From contig NZ_JACHHD010000001.1 in NCBI RefSeq assembly GCF_014202635.1, positions 62,001-126,000 on the forward strand: a stretch of 64,000 bases of DNA. Direction: 5' to 3'. Every line of letters starts with the position of its first letter. Position 1 is the stretch's first letter. The translations under genes were made by a program, and so were the position numbers. This DNA comes from Faecalicoccus acidiformans. GTDB taxonomy: Bacteria > Bacillota_I > Bacilli_A > Erysipelotrichales > Erysipelotrichaceae. Under the pieces are notes generated by a model, which was not told where the DNA came from, made no database searches, and saw only the letters and a program-made list of their open reading frames with translations. Shown in pieces: positions 15,410 to 23,120 of the stretch.

Positions 15410-15727
15410 ATGGGATTGATTTCTATGTTACGCATCGATATTGATGCGGGTGTTGAAGTTTATCAGATGACCAAAAATGCGGTTTTGATCGATGTGCGGA
15501 CCAAGGAAGAATATGACCAGGGACATATTCCCAACAGTATCAATCTTCCTTTATCGAATCTGGATCAGATTTTAAAGGAAGTACCAGATAAAAATACGCC
15601 GCTCTTTGTGTATTGTCAAAGCGGCTCAAGAAGCGCAAGAGCTGTAAAATCGATGAAAAAGGCCGGTTATAGCGATGTGACCAACATCGGAGGAATTCTC
15701 TATTACCACGGACCAATCGAAAAGTGA
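15410..15727 (+). CDS. Rhodanese-like domain protein
   Basis: A single-domain sulfurtransferase of 105 residues, with GGAGG before the ATG. It has the rhodanese CH2A-like VLIDVRTKEEYDQGHIPNSI and the active-site loop FVYCQSGSRSARA, with the catalytic cysteine at about residue 70. The end GYSDVTNIGGI is also typical. Such proteins carry persulfide sulfur or act in redox signalling; the physiological acceptor is unknown. It is the first intact chromosomal gene after the accessory region. Confidence 0.9.
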   Translation: MGLISMLRIDIDAGVEVYQMTKNAVLIDVRTKEEYDQGHIPNSINLPLSNLDQILKEVPDKNTPLFVYCQSGSRSARAVKSMKKAGYSDVTNIGGILYYHGPIEK

Positions 15728-15799
15728 CATCTTACGACATTTTTACTTGCATTACCTTAGCTTTTCTCCTATCCTTATCTGTGGAAGGAGGGATATGGT

Positions 15800-16126
15800 A
15801 TGATTCGGAATTTTCCGCGAGGCGAAGTAATGCCTTTAAAAAATATGCTGATGTATGGGCCTGGTCAGTCATTATCCAAAAATTTTGTAGAAACTGAGAA
15901 TTTCTCGATGGAGATGTATTCGCTTTGGAAGGATGGCGAATTACAGATCGCAACTCAAGATCGGGATATGTTCATCACTTGTTTAGAGGGAGCTGTGATC
16001 GTTTCGGTTTCTGGTAAAGAAGTATACATCGTTCGAGCCGAAGAAAGCTTGCTGTTGCCAGGAAATGAAGTGGTGCGTATCGTCGCTAAAGAGAATTGCA
16101 AGTTTGTGATGATCAATACGAAGTAG
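15800..16126 (+). CDS. Cupin-fold small protein
   Basis: A 108-residue protein with a beta-rich pattern typical of cupins: EMYSLWKDGELQIATQDRD, then EGAVIVSVSGKEVYIVRAEES, then LLLPGNEVVRIVAKENCKFV. The metal-binding histidines of the classical cupin motifs are absent, so a binding or regulatory role is more likely than catalysis. GGAGGG precedes the ATG. A terminator follows directly. No partner is evident. Confidence 0.65.
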   Translation: MIRNFPRGEVMPLKNMLMYGPGQSLSKNFVETENFSMEMYSLWKDGELQIATQDRDMFITCLEGAVIVSVSGKEVYIVRAEESLLLPGNEVVRIVAKENCKFVMINTK

Positions 16127-16128
16127 AA

Positions 16129-16163
16129 AGTCAGATTCAAAAAATGAAGTCTGGCTTTTTTTG
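16129..16163 (+). terminator. Terminator after the cupin gene
   Basis: AGTCAGA-TTC pairs with GAA-GTCTGGCT around an A-rich loop, followed by a T run ending near 16162. Confidence 0.75.
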
Positions 16164-16168
16164 TCTGG

Positions 16169-16197
16169 TTGACTTACGAACTATTTTTTATGATAAT
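16169..16197 (+). promoter_or_regulatory. Sigma-A-type promoter for the ECF S-component gene
   Basis: TTGACT (16169-16174) and GATAAT (16192-16197) are separated by 17 bases, about 25 bases ahead of the chosen TTG start. Confidence 0.6.
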
Positions 16198-16221
16198 GAA
16201 GTCCAGAAAGAGGGGATTCTC

Positions 16222-16779
16222 TTGAGTCAAATTAAAAAGATCACTTGTTCTGCTTTGTTTTTAGCTATCGGATTTGTGTTGCCTTTCTTTACCGGACAGA
16301 TTCCTCAAATCGGTAGTATGCTTTTGCCGATGCACATTCCGGTATTCTTATGCGGTCTGATCTGTGGAGGACCTTATGGGCTGGTGATAGGCTTGATCTT
16401 GCCTGTTTTACGCAGCATGATCTTTGGAATGCCGCCGATGTTCCCGACTGCTGTCGCAATGGCATTTGAACTTGCCACTTACGGTTTTTTGATTGGGATG
16501 GTTTACAGTCATGCCAAATGGCAGTGTATCAAGCAGCTTTATATTGCATTGTTGATCTCCATGGTCGCTGGCCGCCTCGTTTGGGCAGCAGTCACCTGTA
16601 TTCTAGTCGGACTTTCCAATGTGAATGCTATGATGTTGATCAATGGAGCTCTTGTCAGTGCAGTTCCGGGAATTGTCGTACAGCTGATCTTGATTCCGCT
16701 GATCATGGTCACTTTGGATAAAGCAAAAGTGGTTCCATTTAAAAAAAGCTATACCGAAACAAAAGAGTGCATCCAGTAG
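16222..16779 (+). CDS. ECF transporter S component-like membrane protein
   Basis: A hydrophobic protein of about 185 residues with five or six membrane helices and glycine-rich loops (ICGGPYGLVIGLILPVLRSM, then FELATYGFLIGM). It resembles the substrate-binding S component of group II ECF vitamin transporters. These use a shared EcfAAT module, which is not in this window. The start is taken as TTG 16222 because AGAGGGG lies about eight bases upstream and a promoter sits just before; the ATG at 16096 would overlap the previous gene and terminator. The substrate cannot be told. Its terminator is shared with the convergent gene. Confidence 0.75.
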   Translation: MSQIKKITCSALFLAIGFVLPFFTGQIPQIGSMLLPMHIPVFLCGLICGGPYGLVIGLILPVLRSMIFGMPPMFPTAVAMAFELATYGFLIGMVYSHAKWQCIKQLYIALLISMVAGRLVWAAVTCILVGLSNVNAMMLINGALVSAVPGIVVQLILIPLIMVTLDKAKVVPFKKSYTETKECIQ

Positions 16780-16792
16780 ATGCACCCTTTTT
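16761..16792. terminator. Bidirectional terminator
   Basis: GTGCATC (16767-16773) pairs with GATGCAC (16779-16785), with A run upstream and T run downstream, between convergent genes. Confidence 0.75.
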
Positions 16793-17339
16793 ATAAGACT
16801 TGCAGATCGTGTAACGACCGGTTGATCAAAAAGATACTGAAGAGATCAAAGATTCCGATCATACTGATGAAGGTTCCAGCCAACATCACGAATCCTTCAA
16901 AAGAAGCGATCGGGAAAAAGAGAAGGAACGATCCCATCAAGACCGGTAAAACGATTGCCAATAAAGGCCCCCAAATAGATCCTCCGGCTTTTTTGACTTG
17001 GATCGCGGAAGAAATCTTACTGATTCCATTTACGATCATGCCAATACCGGCTACCATAGGCAAACTAGCCAATACCCAGGCGGGATTCAGATAGACTGCC
17101 ACGGAAACAACACTCAAACTGGCTCCCAATAAAAGATCCGCAATTGAATCGTATCCCTTTTTACGATCCGCGAACCAACGTGCGATCATATAGATTCCGT
17201 AAGCAAAACCAAGTAAGGCCAATAAGTTGGCCATCAACAAGCTTGTCATAGCCGGCTCGATCAAAATCAAAGCACCTGCTAATATCAAAGCGACAGACTC
17301 CATCAAGGATGGGCCCCAAAAATCAATTCTTCTAAGCAT
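16791..17339 (-). CDS. DUF308 (HdeD-like) membrane protein
   Basis: A 182-residue protein of six hydrophobic segments arranged as three similar helical pairs, as in HdeD/DUF308 proteins. Examples are SVALILAGALILIEP, LLGASLSVVSVAVYLNP, then GPLLAIVLPVLMGSFLLFFP. GAGGT precedes the ATG. HdeD is linked to acid resistance in enterobacteria, but the role in Bacillota is not established. A second DUF308-like segment is fused to a hydrolase-like domain at 51251-52528. Confidence 0.75.
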   Translation of the reverse strand: MLRRIDFWGPSLMESVALILAGALILIEPAMTSLLMANLLALLGFAYGIYMIARWFADRKKGYDSIADLLLGASLSVVSVAVYLNPAWVLASLPMVAGIGMIVNGISKISSAIQVKKAGGSIWGPLLAIVLPVLMGSFLLFFPIASFEGFVMLAGTFISMIGIFDLFSIFLINRSLHDLQVL

Positions 17340-17433
17340 ATCATATACCTCTTTTCTAATGCTGGTTTTATAATACAGTTAAATAAGGTCAATTTCTGTG
17401 TCTTGAACAACAGAATCAAAAAAAGGTGAAAAA

Positions 17434-18123
17434 ATGGAAACATATACGAAGATCATTCAAAATCATCCTTTGTTTCAAGGGATGGACGGACAAGAAATCG
17501 AAACGTTGATGAAACGATTTCGTGCCCATATTCAGTCATTTCAAAAAAAATCAGTATTTTGGGATTCTAATCAAAGAGTGGATGAGATGGGAATCGTATT
17601 GGAGGGGAATGTACACATTGAACGAATCGATGAAAATGGAATCACATGTTTGATCGATGTATTATTACCAGGCGATAGTTTAGGAGAGATGTTCTCCATC
17701 AGTCAGGCTCCTTTAAATACGACGTTTCGTATTCTTAAAGACGCCAAGATACTTTTCTTCAATGCCCGTCGAGTGATCGAATCACCGGTCAGCGATCCTT
17801 TAGAGGTGCGGTTTCTTCAAAACTTAGGAAAGGTATTATCAAAAAAATCATATTCTTTTTCAAAACGCTTGGCAGATACTGTTCATCGAACGACACGGCA
17901 ACGCCTCCAGGATTATCTTTCGGCACAATATCATATCAAAGGCAATCAGAAATTCACCATTCCTTTGGATCGCCAGGATCTGGCGGATTTTCTATTTGTG
18001 GATCGCAGCGCCATGTCTAAAGAATTGAGTAAGATGCAAGAGGAAGGACTGCTGATCTATCATAAACGCGATTTCGAATTCCTCGATAAGATGCCGATTA
18101 CGGATAAAGAAGAAGAGGATTAA
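17434..18123 (+). CDS. Crp/Fnr-family transcription regulator
   Basis: A 229-residue regulator with an N-terminal cyclic-nucleotide-binding-type beta roll (about 10-125; EMGIVLEGNVHIERID, LLPGDSLGEMF). A C-terminal winged helix follows (about 150-215; LDRQDLADFLFVDRSAMSKEL). No cysteine cluster for a 4Fe-4S centre like that of Fnr is visible, and the cAMP-contact arginine pattern is not clear, so the ligand is unknown. It lies alone, divergent from the DUF308 gene and convergent with typA. Similar regulators in anaerobes often control energy metabolism or metal stress. Confidence 0.85.
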   Translation: METYTKIIQNHPLFQGMDGQEIETLMKRFRAHIQSFQKKSVFWDSNQRVDEMGIVLEGNVHIERIDENGITCLIDVLLPGDSLGEMFSISQAPLNTTFRILKDAKILFFNARRVIESPVSDPLEVRFLQNLGKVLSKKSYSFSKRLADTVHRTTRQRLQDYLSAQYHIKGNQKFTIPLDRQDLADFLFVDRSAMSKELSKMQEEGLLIYHKRDFEFLDKMPITDKEEED

Positions 18124-18153
18124 AAAAACAACGAAGTTTTGAACCTCGTTGTT
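18122..18153. terminator. Bidirectional terminator
   Basis: AACAACGA and TCGTTGTT (ending 18153) pair between the convergent Crp-family and typA genes; seven T follow on the minus strand. Confidence 0.7.
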
Positions 18154-19984
18154 ATCCGTTTTGTGCCATTTTTTCGCGATATAAAGCCCGGCGATCTTGT
18201 GCTGTCAGACCTTTTTTACGGATTCGGATCGCATCGGGTGTGACTTCTACAAGTTCATCATCATTGATCCACTCTAAGGCTTCTTCCAAAGAGAAGATGC
18301 GAGGCGGTGTCAACAACATGGCTTCATCACGCCCGCTGGAACGGATCGCAGTTAATTTTTTATTTTTTAGAGGATTGACATCCATATCAATATTCTTAGC
18401 AGATTCTCCAATGATCATTCCTTCATAAACTTCTGTTTGAGGGGAAATGAACAATTGCCCCCGTTCTTGAAGGTTCCATAAGGCATAAGTCATGGCGGTT
18501 CCTGTTTCTGTGGAAATCATAGCGCCTTGCATGCGCTGTGCAATCTCACCTTTATAAGGCTCATATCCACAGATGCGGCGAACCAGCGTACCTTCACCAT
18601 GTGTTTCGTTGATGAATTCATTTCGGAACCCCAACAAGCCGCGAGTCGGAACCTGGTAGGTGATCTTGACATATCCGTTTTCTTCTTCCATGTTTTCCAT
18701 CACCCCTTTACGCAAGTTCAGTTTATTGATGATGGTACCAGAATACTCTTCCGGAGCAAGACAGATGACTTCTTCTACCGGTTCTACTTTAACGCCGTTT
18801 TCATCTTTATGTAAGATGACTTCCGGCTTGCTGATGGCAAGCTCATACCCTTCGCGACGCATGTTTTCGATCAAGATCGAAATATGTAATTCGCCGCGCC
18901 CGGATACTTTAAAACAATCGGCACTGTCGGTTGGTTCTACCTTTAAGCCTACATTGACTTCAAGTTCTCGTTCCAAACGTTCCTTGATATTTCGGCTGGT
19001 GACATATTTTCCGCTGCGCCCGGCAAACGGACTGGAATTAACATGAAAGTTCATTGACAATGTAGGTTCTTCAATAGGGATATGATCCATCGGCTCCACA
19101 TGTTCTGGATCACAGATCGTATCTCCGATGCTGATGTCTGGCATTCCGGCTACCACGACGATGTCTCCGCTGTGAGCTTCTTTGACGTTGGTTCGCGAAA
19201 GACCTTTATAGACGAAAAGATTTGAGATCGTTTCGCGTTTTTCTAATCCCTCTTGGTTACAGCGAATATAGGAAGCTCCTTGTTTAAGTACACCAGAATA
19301 GATTCGACCGATTCCCAAACGCCCGATGTATTCATCATAAGCCAAAGCCGATACTTGCATTCGGCAAGGCTCTTCATCCAAATTTGGATAAACATCACAA
19401 TGCTTTAAAATCGTATCGAACAAAGGTTCAATATTTGTACTTGGTGTATTGAGGTCATATTGAACAATTCCTTCTCGTGCGATTCCATAGAGGATCGGGA
19501 AATCCAATTGTTCGTCGTTGGCATCCAAGTCTAAGAATAATTCATAGACTTCATCTACCACTTCTTCGGCACGCTGATCTTTTTTATCGATCTTATTGAT
19601 CAAAAGAATAGGCTTTAAACCAATTTCCAGGGCCTTGCTCAAAACAAAACGAGTTTGGGGCATCGGACCTTCGCTGGCATCTACCAATAAGATCACGGTA
19701 TCGACGGTTCGAATGATTCGTTCGACTTCGCTGGAGAAATCCGCATGTCCTGGAGTATCGACAATATTGATCTTGACCCCGTTATGGATCACAGAGCAGT
19801 TTTTCGAGTAGATCGTGATTCCACGCTCTCTCTCTAAGTCGTTTGAGTCCATGATACAGTCTACGACTTCTTCATTATCACGAAAGACATCACTTTGTCT
19901 TAAAAAAGCATCCACTAATGTACTTTTGCCGGCATCGACGTGGGCAATGACGGCTATATTCAAGATCTTTTCCTGATCGGCCAT
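18152..19984 (-). CDS. typA: Ribosome-associated GTPase TypA/BipA
   Basis: A translational GTPase that binds the 70S ribosome and helps 50S assembly and stress adaptation. The 610-residue protein has the G1 loop HVDAGKST, the switch segment ERERGITIYSKN, G3 DTPGHADF and G4 NKIDK in the first 140 residues. A beta-barrel, two EF-G-like domains and the BipA C-terminal end (NPLKNKKLTAIRSSGRDEAM) follow. ATG 19984 was chosen because GAGGAAC lies upstream and the protein then begins ADQEKILNIAVIAHV; the extra codons to 20017 have no ribosome site. Confidence 0.96.
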   Translation of the reverse strand: MADQEKILNIAVIAHVDAGKSTLVDAFLRQSDVFRDNEEVVDCIMDSNDLERERGITIYSKNCSVIHNGVKINIVDTPGHADFSSEVERIIRTVDTVILLVDASEGPMPQTRFVLSKALEIGLKPILLINKIDKKDQRAEEVVDEVYELFLDLDANDEQLDFPILYGIAREGIVQYDLNTPSTNIEPLFDTILKHCDVYPNLDEEPCRMQVSALAYDEYIGRLGIGRIYSGVLKQGASYIRCNQEGLEKRETISNLFVYKGLSRTNVKEAHSGDIVVVAGMPDISIGDTICDPEHVEPMDHIPIEEPTLSMNFHVNSSPFAGRSGKYVTSRNIKERLERELEVNVGLKVEPTDSADCFKVSGRGELHISILIENMRREGYELAISKPEVILHKDENGVKVEPVEEVICLAPEEYSGTIINKLNLRKGVMENMEEENGYVKITYQVPTRGLLGFRNEFINETHGEGTLVRRICGYEPYKGEIAQRMQGAMISTETGTAMTYALWNLQERGQLFISPQTEVYEGMIIGESAKNIDMDVNPLKNKKLTAIRSSGRDEAMLLTPPRIFSLEEALEWINDDELVEVTPDAIRIRKKGLTAQDRRALYREKMAQNG

Positions 19985-20016
19985 AAGTTCCTCACTTTCT
20001 TCTAAAAAACAGAACA

Positions 20017-20061
20017 ATTATAATGCAGAGTGGATGAAAAGACAATTGATTATGATATAAT
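20017..20061. promoter_or_regulatory. Back-to-back promoters of typA and the esterase gene
   Basis: On the minus strand, TATAAT (20017-20022) and TTGTCT (20040-20045) are spaced by 17 bases and face typA. On the plus strand, an extended -10 (TG at 20053, TATAAT 20056-20061) faces the esterase gene, so the two overlap. Confidence 0.55.
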
Positions 20062-20087
20062 CTACGCAGAATAGAGAGGTTTTTATT

Positions 20088-20828
20088 ATGCAGATACGAT
20101 ACTTTCGAGAGTATTCCCATTACTTGGATCGCTTCATGGAGTTTAAGATGTATGGACATGCCGGTAAGATGTGTTTTGTTTTCCCGTGTCAGGACGGACG
20201 CTTTTTTGAATGGGAAGACCGCGGCATGTTTGATCTGGTCAGCGACTTGATCGAACAAGGACGAATTCAGTTTTGCACGGTTGATTCCATTGATAAAGAG
20301 ACATGGAGTTCGCAAGAAGATACGCACCGTCGTATGTGGCTGCAGGAATGCTGGGTACGCTATGTGATGGAAGAACTGGTTCCCAGCGCTTTATGGAAAG
20401 CCGGCTTGCCGGAAGATTCTATGTGTATGACCATGGGTGCCAGTATGGGCGGAACGCATGCGGCAAACTTCTTCTTCCGCTTCCCGAATCGATTCGATAA
20501 AGTCCTGGGCATCAGCGGTGTCTATGATATGCAGGCATACTTTCACGGAGTTTATGATGATAATTGTTACAACAATGACCCTTGTGCTTATTTGAGCGGA
20601 ATGGATCCCCATCATTCATTTATTCAAAAATACAATGAGTCGCAGATCATCTTATGCGTAGGGCAGGGTGCCTGGGAAGATGTCTGCAAAGCTTCGCTCC
20701 AAAAGCTTTCCGGTATTCTATATGATAAAGGAATCCATGCCTGGATTGACTTTTGGGGATATGATGTCAACCATGACTGGCCCTGGTGGGAAGTCATGCT
20801 CCGTTACTTTTTGCCAAAAATGGTTTAA
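20088..20828 (+). CDS. Alpha/beta-hydrolase of the esterase D-like family
   Basis: A 246-residue serine hydrolase with nucleophile elbow GASMGG (serine near residue 119) preceded by TMGASMGGTHAANFFFRFP. Late NHDWPWW supplies the histidine. It resembles the esterase family that includes mycolyltransferase-like and Fes-like enzymes. All catalytic positions appear filled; the substrate is unknown. It has its own extended -10 promoter and terminator and so stands alone. Confidence 0.8.
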   Translation: MQIRYFREYSHYLDRFMEFKMYGHAGKMCFVFPCQDGRFFEWEDRGMFDLVSDLIEQGRIQFCTVDSIDKETWSSQEDTHRRMWLQECWVRYVMEELVPSALWKAGLPEDSMCMTMGASMGGTHAANFFFRFPNRFDKVLGISGVYDMQAYFHGVYDDNCYNNDPCAYLSGMDPHHSFIQKYNESQIILCVGQGAWEDVCKASLQKLSGILYDKGIHAWIDFWGYDVNHDWPWWEVMLRYFLPKMV

Positions 20829-20830
20829 TG

Positions 20831-20852
20831 AGCACCTTCGGGGTGCTTTTTT
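20831..20852 (+). terminator. Terminator after the esterase gene
   Basis: GCACC and GGTGC pair around a TTCGG-type loop, followed by TTTTTT. Confidence 0.85.
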
Positions 20853-20862
20853 GTTTGCCATG

Positions 20863-20883
20863 AAAAAAAGAGCCGTCAGGCTC
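20863..20883 (-). terminator. Terminator after the NifU-like gene
   Basis: On the minus strand GAGCC and GGCTC pair around TGAC with seven T following, directly after the stop. Confidence 0.85.
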
Positions 20884-21138
20884 TTATCCGATTAAAAGAA
20901 CATCACGGATGCCGGGGACCTCGTCCATTAAAAGAAGTTTGATCCCGGAATGAAAATCTTCCGCTGCCATCATACAGCCGGCGCAGGCTCCACGAAAAGC
21001 TACATATACAATCGCATTCTCATCGACTCCCATCAGTTCAATATCGCCGCCATCATGCTGGATGTAAGGACGGATCTTATTGAGACATTCATTGATTTTA
21101 TCCATATCCGGCATGATAGGTTTATTTTCTTCTGCCAT
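20884..21138 (-). CDS. NifU C-terminal domain protein (Fe-S scaffold)
   Basis: A short NifU-type protein (84 residues) of the kind that transiently holds Fe-S clusters. It has the pattern INECLNKIRPYIQHDGGDIELM and the cluster-binding CAGC in GACAGCMMA. ATG 21138 has AGGAAG upstream with correct spacing; a GTG three codons earlier is too close to that site. It lies 12 bases after the YuiD-like gene on the same strand, so the two are probably co-transcribed. Confidence 0.9.
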   Translation of the reverse strand: MAEENKPIMPDMDKINECLNKIRPYIQHDGGDIELMGVDENAIVYVAFRGACAGCMMAAEDFHSGIKLLLMDEVPGIRDVLLIG

Positions 21139-21150
21139 TTCAATCACTTC

Positions 21151-21612
21151 CTATCCTAGAAATAAAGGTACAAATAAAAGAGGGAATACCAGGCCAATCA
21201 CAAAACCGCCAAGGACTTCGATGAAACGGTGCCCTAAGACGGACTTGAGCTGCTCCTCATAGATTGGATTGTCTAAAGGGACTTCAATCTCTTTTAAATC
21301 ACGAATCAGCTGCTGGGTCAATTCGATGTTTTTTCCAGAATAATAACGAACATGACAAGCATCGTACATCACGATAAAGGCAAAGACTGCCGTAACCGCA
21401 AAGATCGTCGAGTCAAATCCCTCCTGGATCCCAATTGCCATGGAAAGACCTGTAACTGTACTGGAGTGGGAGCTGGGGAAACCTCCACTGGCTATGACCC
21501 AATGCAAGTCCCATTTCCCCGATTTTAGATAATAGAAGATGGTTTTTAATACTTGGGCTATCACATTACATGTCAATGCGACGACCAAGGGAAATAAAGC
21601 CTGTGGAAACAT
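21151..21612 (-). CDS. Divergent PAP2-family membrane protein (YuiD-like, DUF212)
   Basis: A 153-residue membrane protein with the phosphatase-like motifs GGFPSSHSSTVTGLS, DACHVRYYSGKN and LGHRFIEVLGG. These are characteristic of DUF212/YuiD, a divergent branch of acid phosphatase/vanadium haloperoxidase-like proteins. Three or four membrane helices are visible. AGGAG lies ten bases before the ATG. The substrate is unknown; a lipid phosphate is plausible. Confidence 0.85.
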   Translation of the reverse strand: MFPQALFPLVVALTCNVIAQVLKTIFYYLKSGKWDLHWVIASGGFPSSHSSTVTGLSMAIGIQEGFDSTIFAVTAVFAFIVMYDACHVRYYSGKNIELTQQLIRDLKEIEVPLDNPIYEEQLKSVLGHRFIEVLGGFVIGLVFPLLFVPLFLG

Positions 21613-21663
21613 AGTATTTCAACTCCTAAACCGTTAGTATTATAGCACAGTTTCTTTTTTTCG

Positions 21664-21672
21664 TGATATAAT
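21664..21672 (+). promoter_or_regulatory. Extended -10 promoter for pgi
   Basis: TG at 21664, one base, then TATAAT (21667-21672), 30 bases before the start codon; no clear -35. Confidence 0.55.
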
Positions 21673-21701
21673 GTGCTCGTAAATAACGGAGGTACTGTAA
21701 C

Positions 21702-22973
21702 ATGATTCAATTAGACTTACAACATGCTCATTTAAAAGAGGATGTGAAGAGTTACCAGGAAAAGGTCAATCAGATCGATGAATCCCTGCGCTTAAAGACA
21801 TGTAAAGGCAATGATTTTATCGGATGGATGACTTGGGCCAACGACTATGATAAGGAAGAATTTGCCCGCGTTAAAGCTTGTGCCAAAAAAGTGCGTGAAG
21901 ACAGTGATGTATTTGTCGTATGCGGCATTGGAGGATCTTATTTAGGATCTCGTGCTGCGATTGAAATGATCAACGGACTGTACAGTCAGAAAAAACCGGA
22001 AATCATTTTCTTAGGAAATACGTTCTCCAGCAGCTACATCGTTCAAGTGATGGACTATATCAAAGATAAAGATGTTTCTGTCAATGTCATTTCCAAGTCA
22101 GGAACAACGACGGAAACTTCGATTGCGTTCCGTCTGTTGAAACAGTTCATGGAAGAGAAGTATGGTTCGGAAGCAAAACATCGAATCTATGCGACAACCG
22201 ATAAAGCCCGCGGTACCCTGAAAGCTTTAGCGGATAAAGAAGGCTATGAACAGTTTGTGATTCCGGATGATATCGGCGGCCGTTTCTCTGTCATCACACC
22301 GGTCGGCTTATTGCCGATTGCGGTCGCAGGAATCGATATTGATGAGATCATGCGCGGATTGCACGATGGCATGGGAGAATATGGAGATGCCGATCTTGAA
22401 AAAAATCCGGCTTATCGATATGCTGTTGCCCGTCGGATCCTACAAAATGAAGGTTATAATGTAGAATTGTTTGTCAATTATGAAATGCAGATGCAGATGG
22501 TTGCAGAATGGTGGAAACAGCTGTTCGGAGAAAGCGAAGGAAAAGATGGTAAGGGAATCTTGCCAGACAGCGTCTGCAATTCCACAGACCTTCACTCCTT
22601 AGGTCAATTTGTACAAGATGGTAAAAAGATCTTGTTTGAGACAAACTTGTATGTTGACAAACCAATGTTGGATATGACTTTCCCAAGCGATGATGAAAAC
22701 ATGGATAATATGAACTATCTGGCAGGAAAATCTTTGGATTGGGTCAATAAAATGGCCGCCAAAGGAACATTGCAGGCACATGTGGATACAGGAAATGTGC
22801 CAAACATTATTTTGACGATGCCAGATATGAGCGCTTACAGCTTTGGAAATATGTGTATGTTCTATTTTAAAGCAATCGCCATGACGACATTGATGAATGA
22901 TTCGAATCCGTTCAATCAGCCAGGTGTAGAGGTTTATAAAAAGAACATGTTCAAGCTTTTAGGAAAAGAATAA
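21702..22973 (+). CDS. pgi: Glucose-6-phosphate isomerase
   Basis: Interconverts glucose 6-phosphate and fructose 6-phosphate in glycolysis. The 423-residue protein is of the short bacterial type found in Bacillota. It shows VCGIGGSYLGSRAAIEMI (sugar phosphate site), ISKSGTTTETSIAFR and the later GILPDSVCNSTDLHSLGQF. The N terminus of about 40 residues is helical as in the family. GGAGG precedes the ATG. It is monocistronic, between its promoter and a strong terminator. Confidence 0.96.
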   Translation: MIQLDLQHAHLKEDVKSYQEKVNQIDESLRLKTCKGNDFIGWMTWANDYDKEEFARVKACAKKVREDSDVFVVCGIGGSYLGSRAAIEMINGLYSQKKPEIIFLGNTFSSSYIVQVMDYIKDKDVSVNVISKSGTTTETSIAFRLLKQFMEEKYGSEAKHRIYATTDKARGTLKALADKEGYEQFVIPDDIGGRFSVITPVGLLPIAVAGIDIDEIMRGLHDGMGEYGDADLEKNPAYRYAVARRILQNEGYNVELFVNYEMQMQMVAEWWKQLFGESEGKDGKGILPDSVCNSTDLHSLGQFVQDGKKILFETNLYVDKPMLDMTFPSDDENMDNMNYLAGKSLDWVNKMAAKGTLQAHVDTGNVPNIILTMPDMSAYSFGNMCMFYFKAIAMTTLMNDSNPFNQPGVEVYKKNMFKLLGKE

Positions 22974-22978
22974 GATCT

Positions 22979-23001
22979 AGGAGGCCAAACCGGCCTCCTT
23001 T
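22979..23001 (+). terminator. Terminator after pgi
   Basis: AGGAGGCC and GGCCTCCT form a perfect stem, followed by a short T run. Confidence 0.85.
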
Positions 23002-23027
23002 GTCGTAATCTGAACCGAACGAAAGTC

Positions 23028-23078
23028 GTGTGAATTTTTGAACAACCCCTTTAAAATCAAATTAAAAACTCGTATAAT
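23028..23078 (+). promoter_or_regulatory. nifJ promoter region with a possible Rex-like half palindrome
   Basis: TATAAT lies at 23073-23078. Upstream, GTGTGAA-TTTT-TGAACAA (23028-23045) resembles the Rex box TTGTGAA-n4-TTCACAA with three mismatches. Rex would link nifJ to the NADH/NAD ratio; this is a weak call. Confidence 0.3.
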
Positions 23079-23120
23079 TATTAAGGTATAGGATACTGAA
23101 ATAAGGAGGAAACAAAAAAC

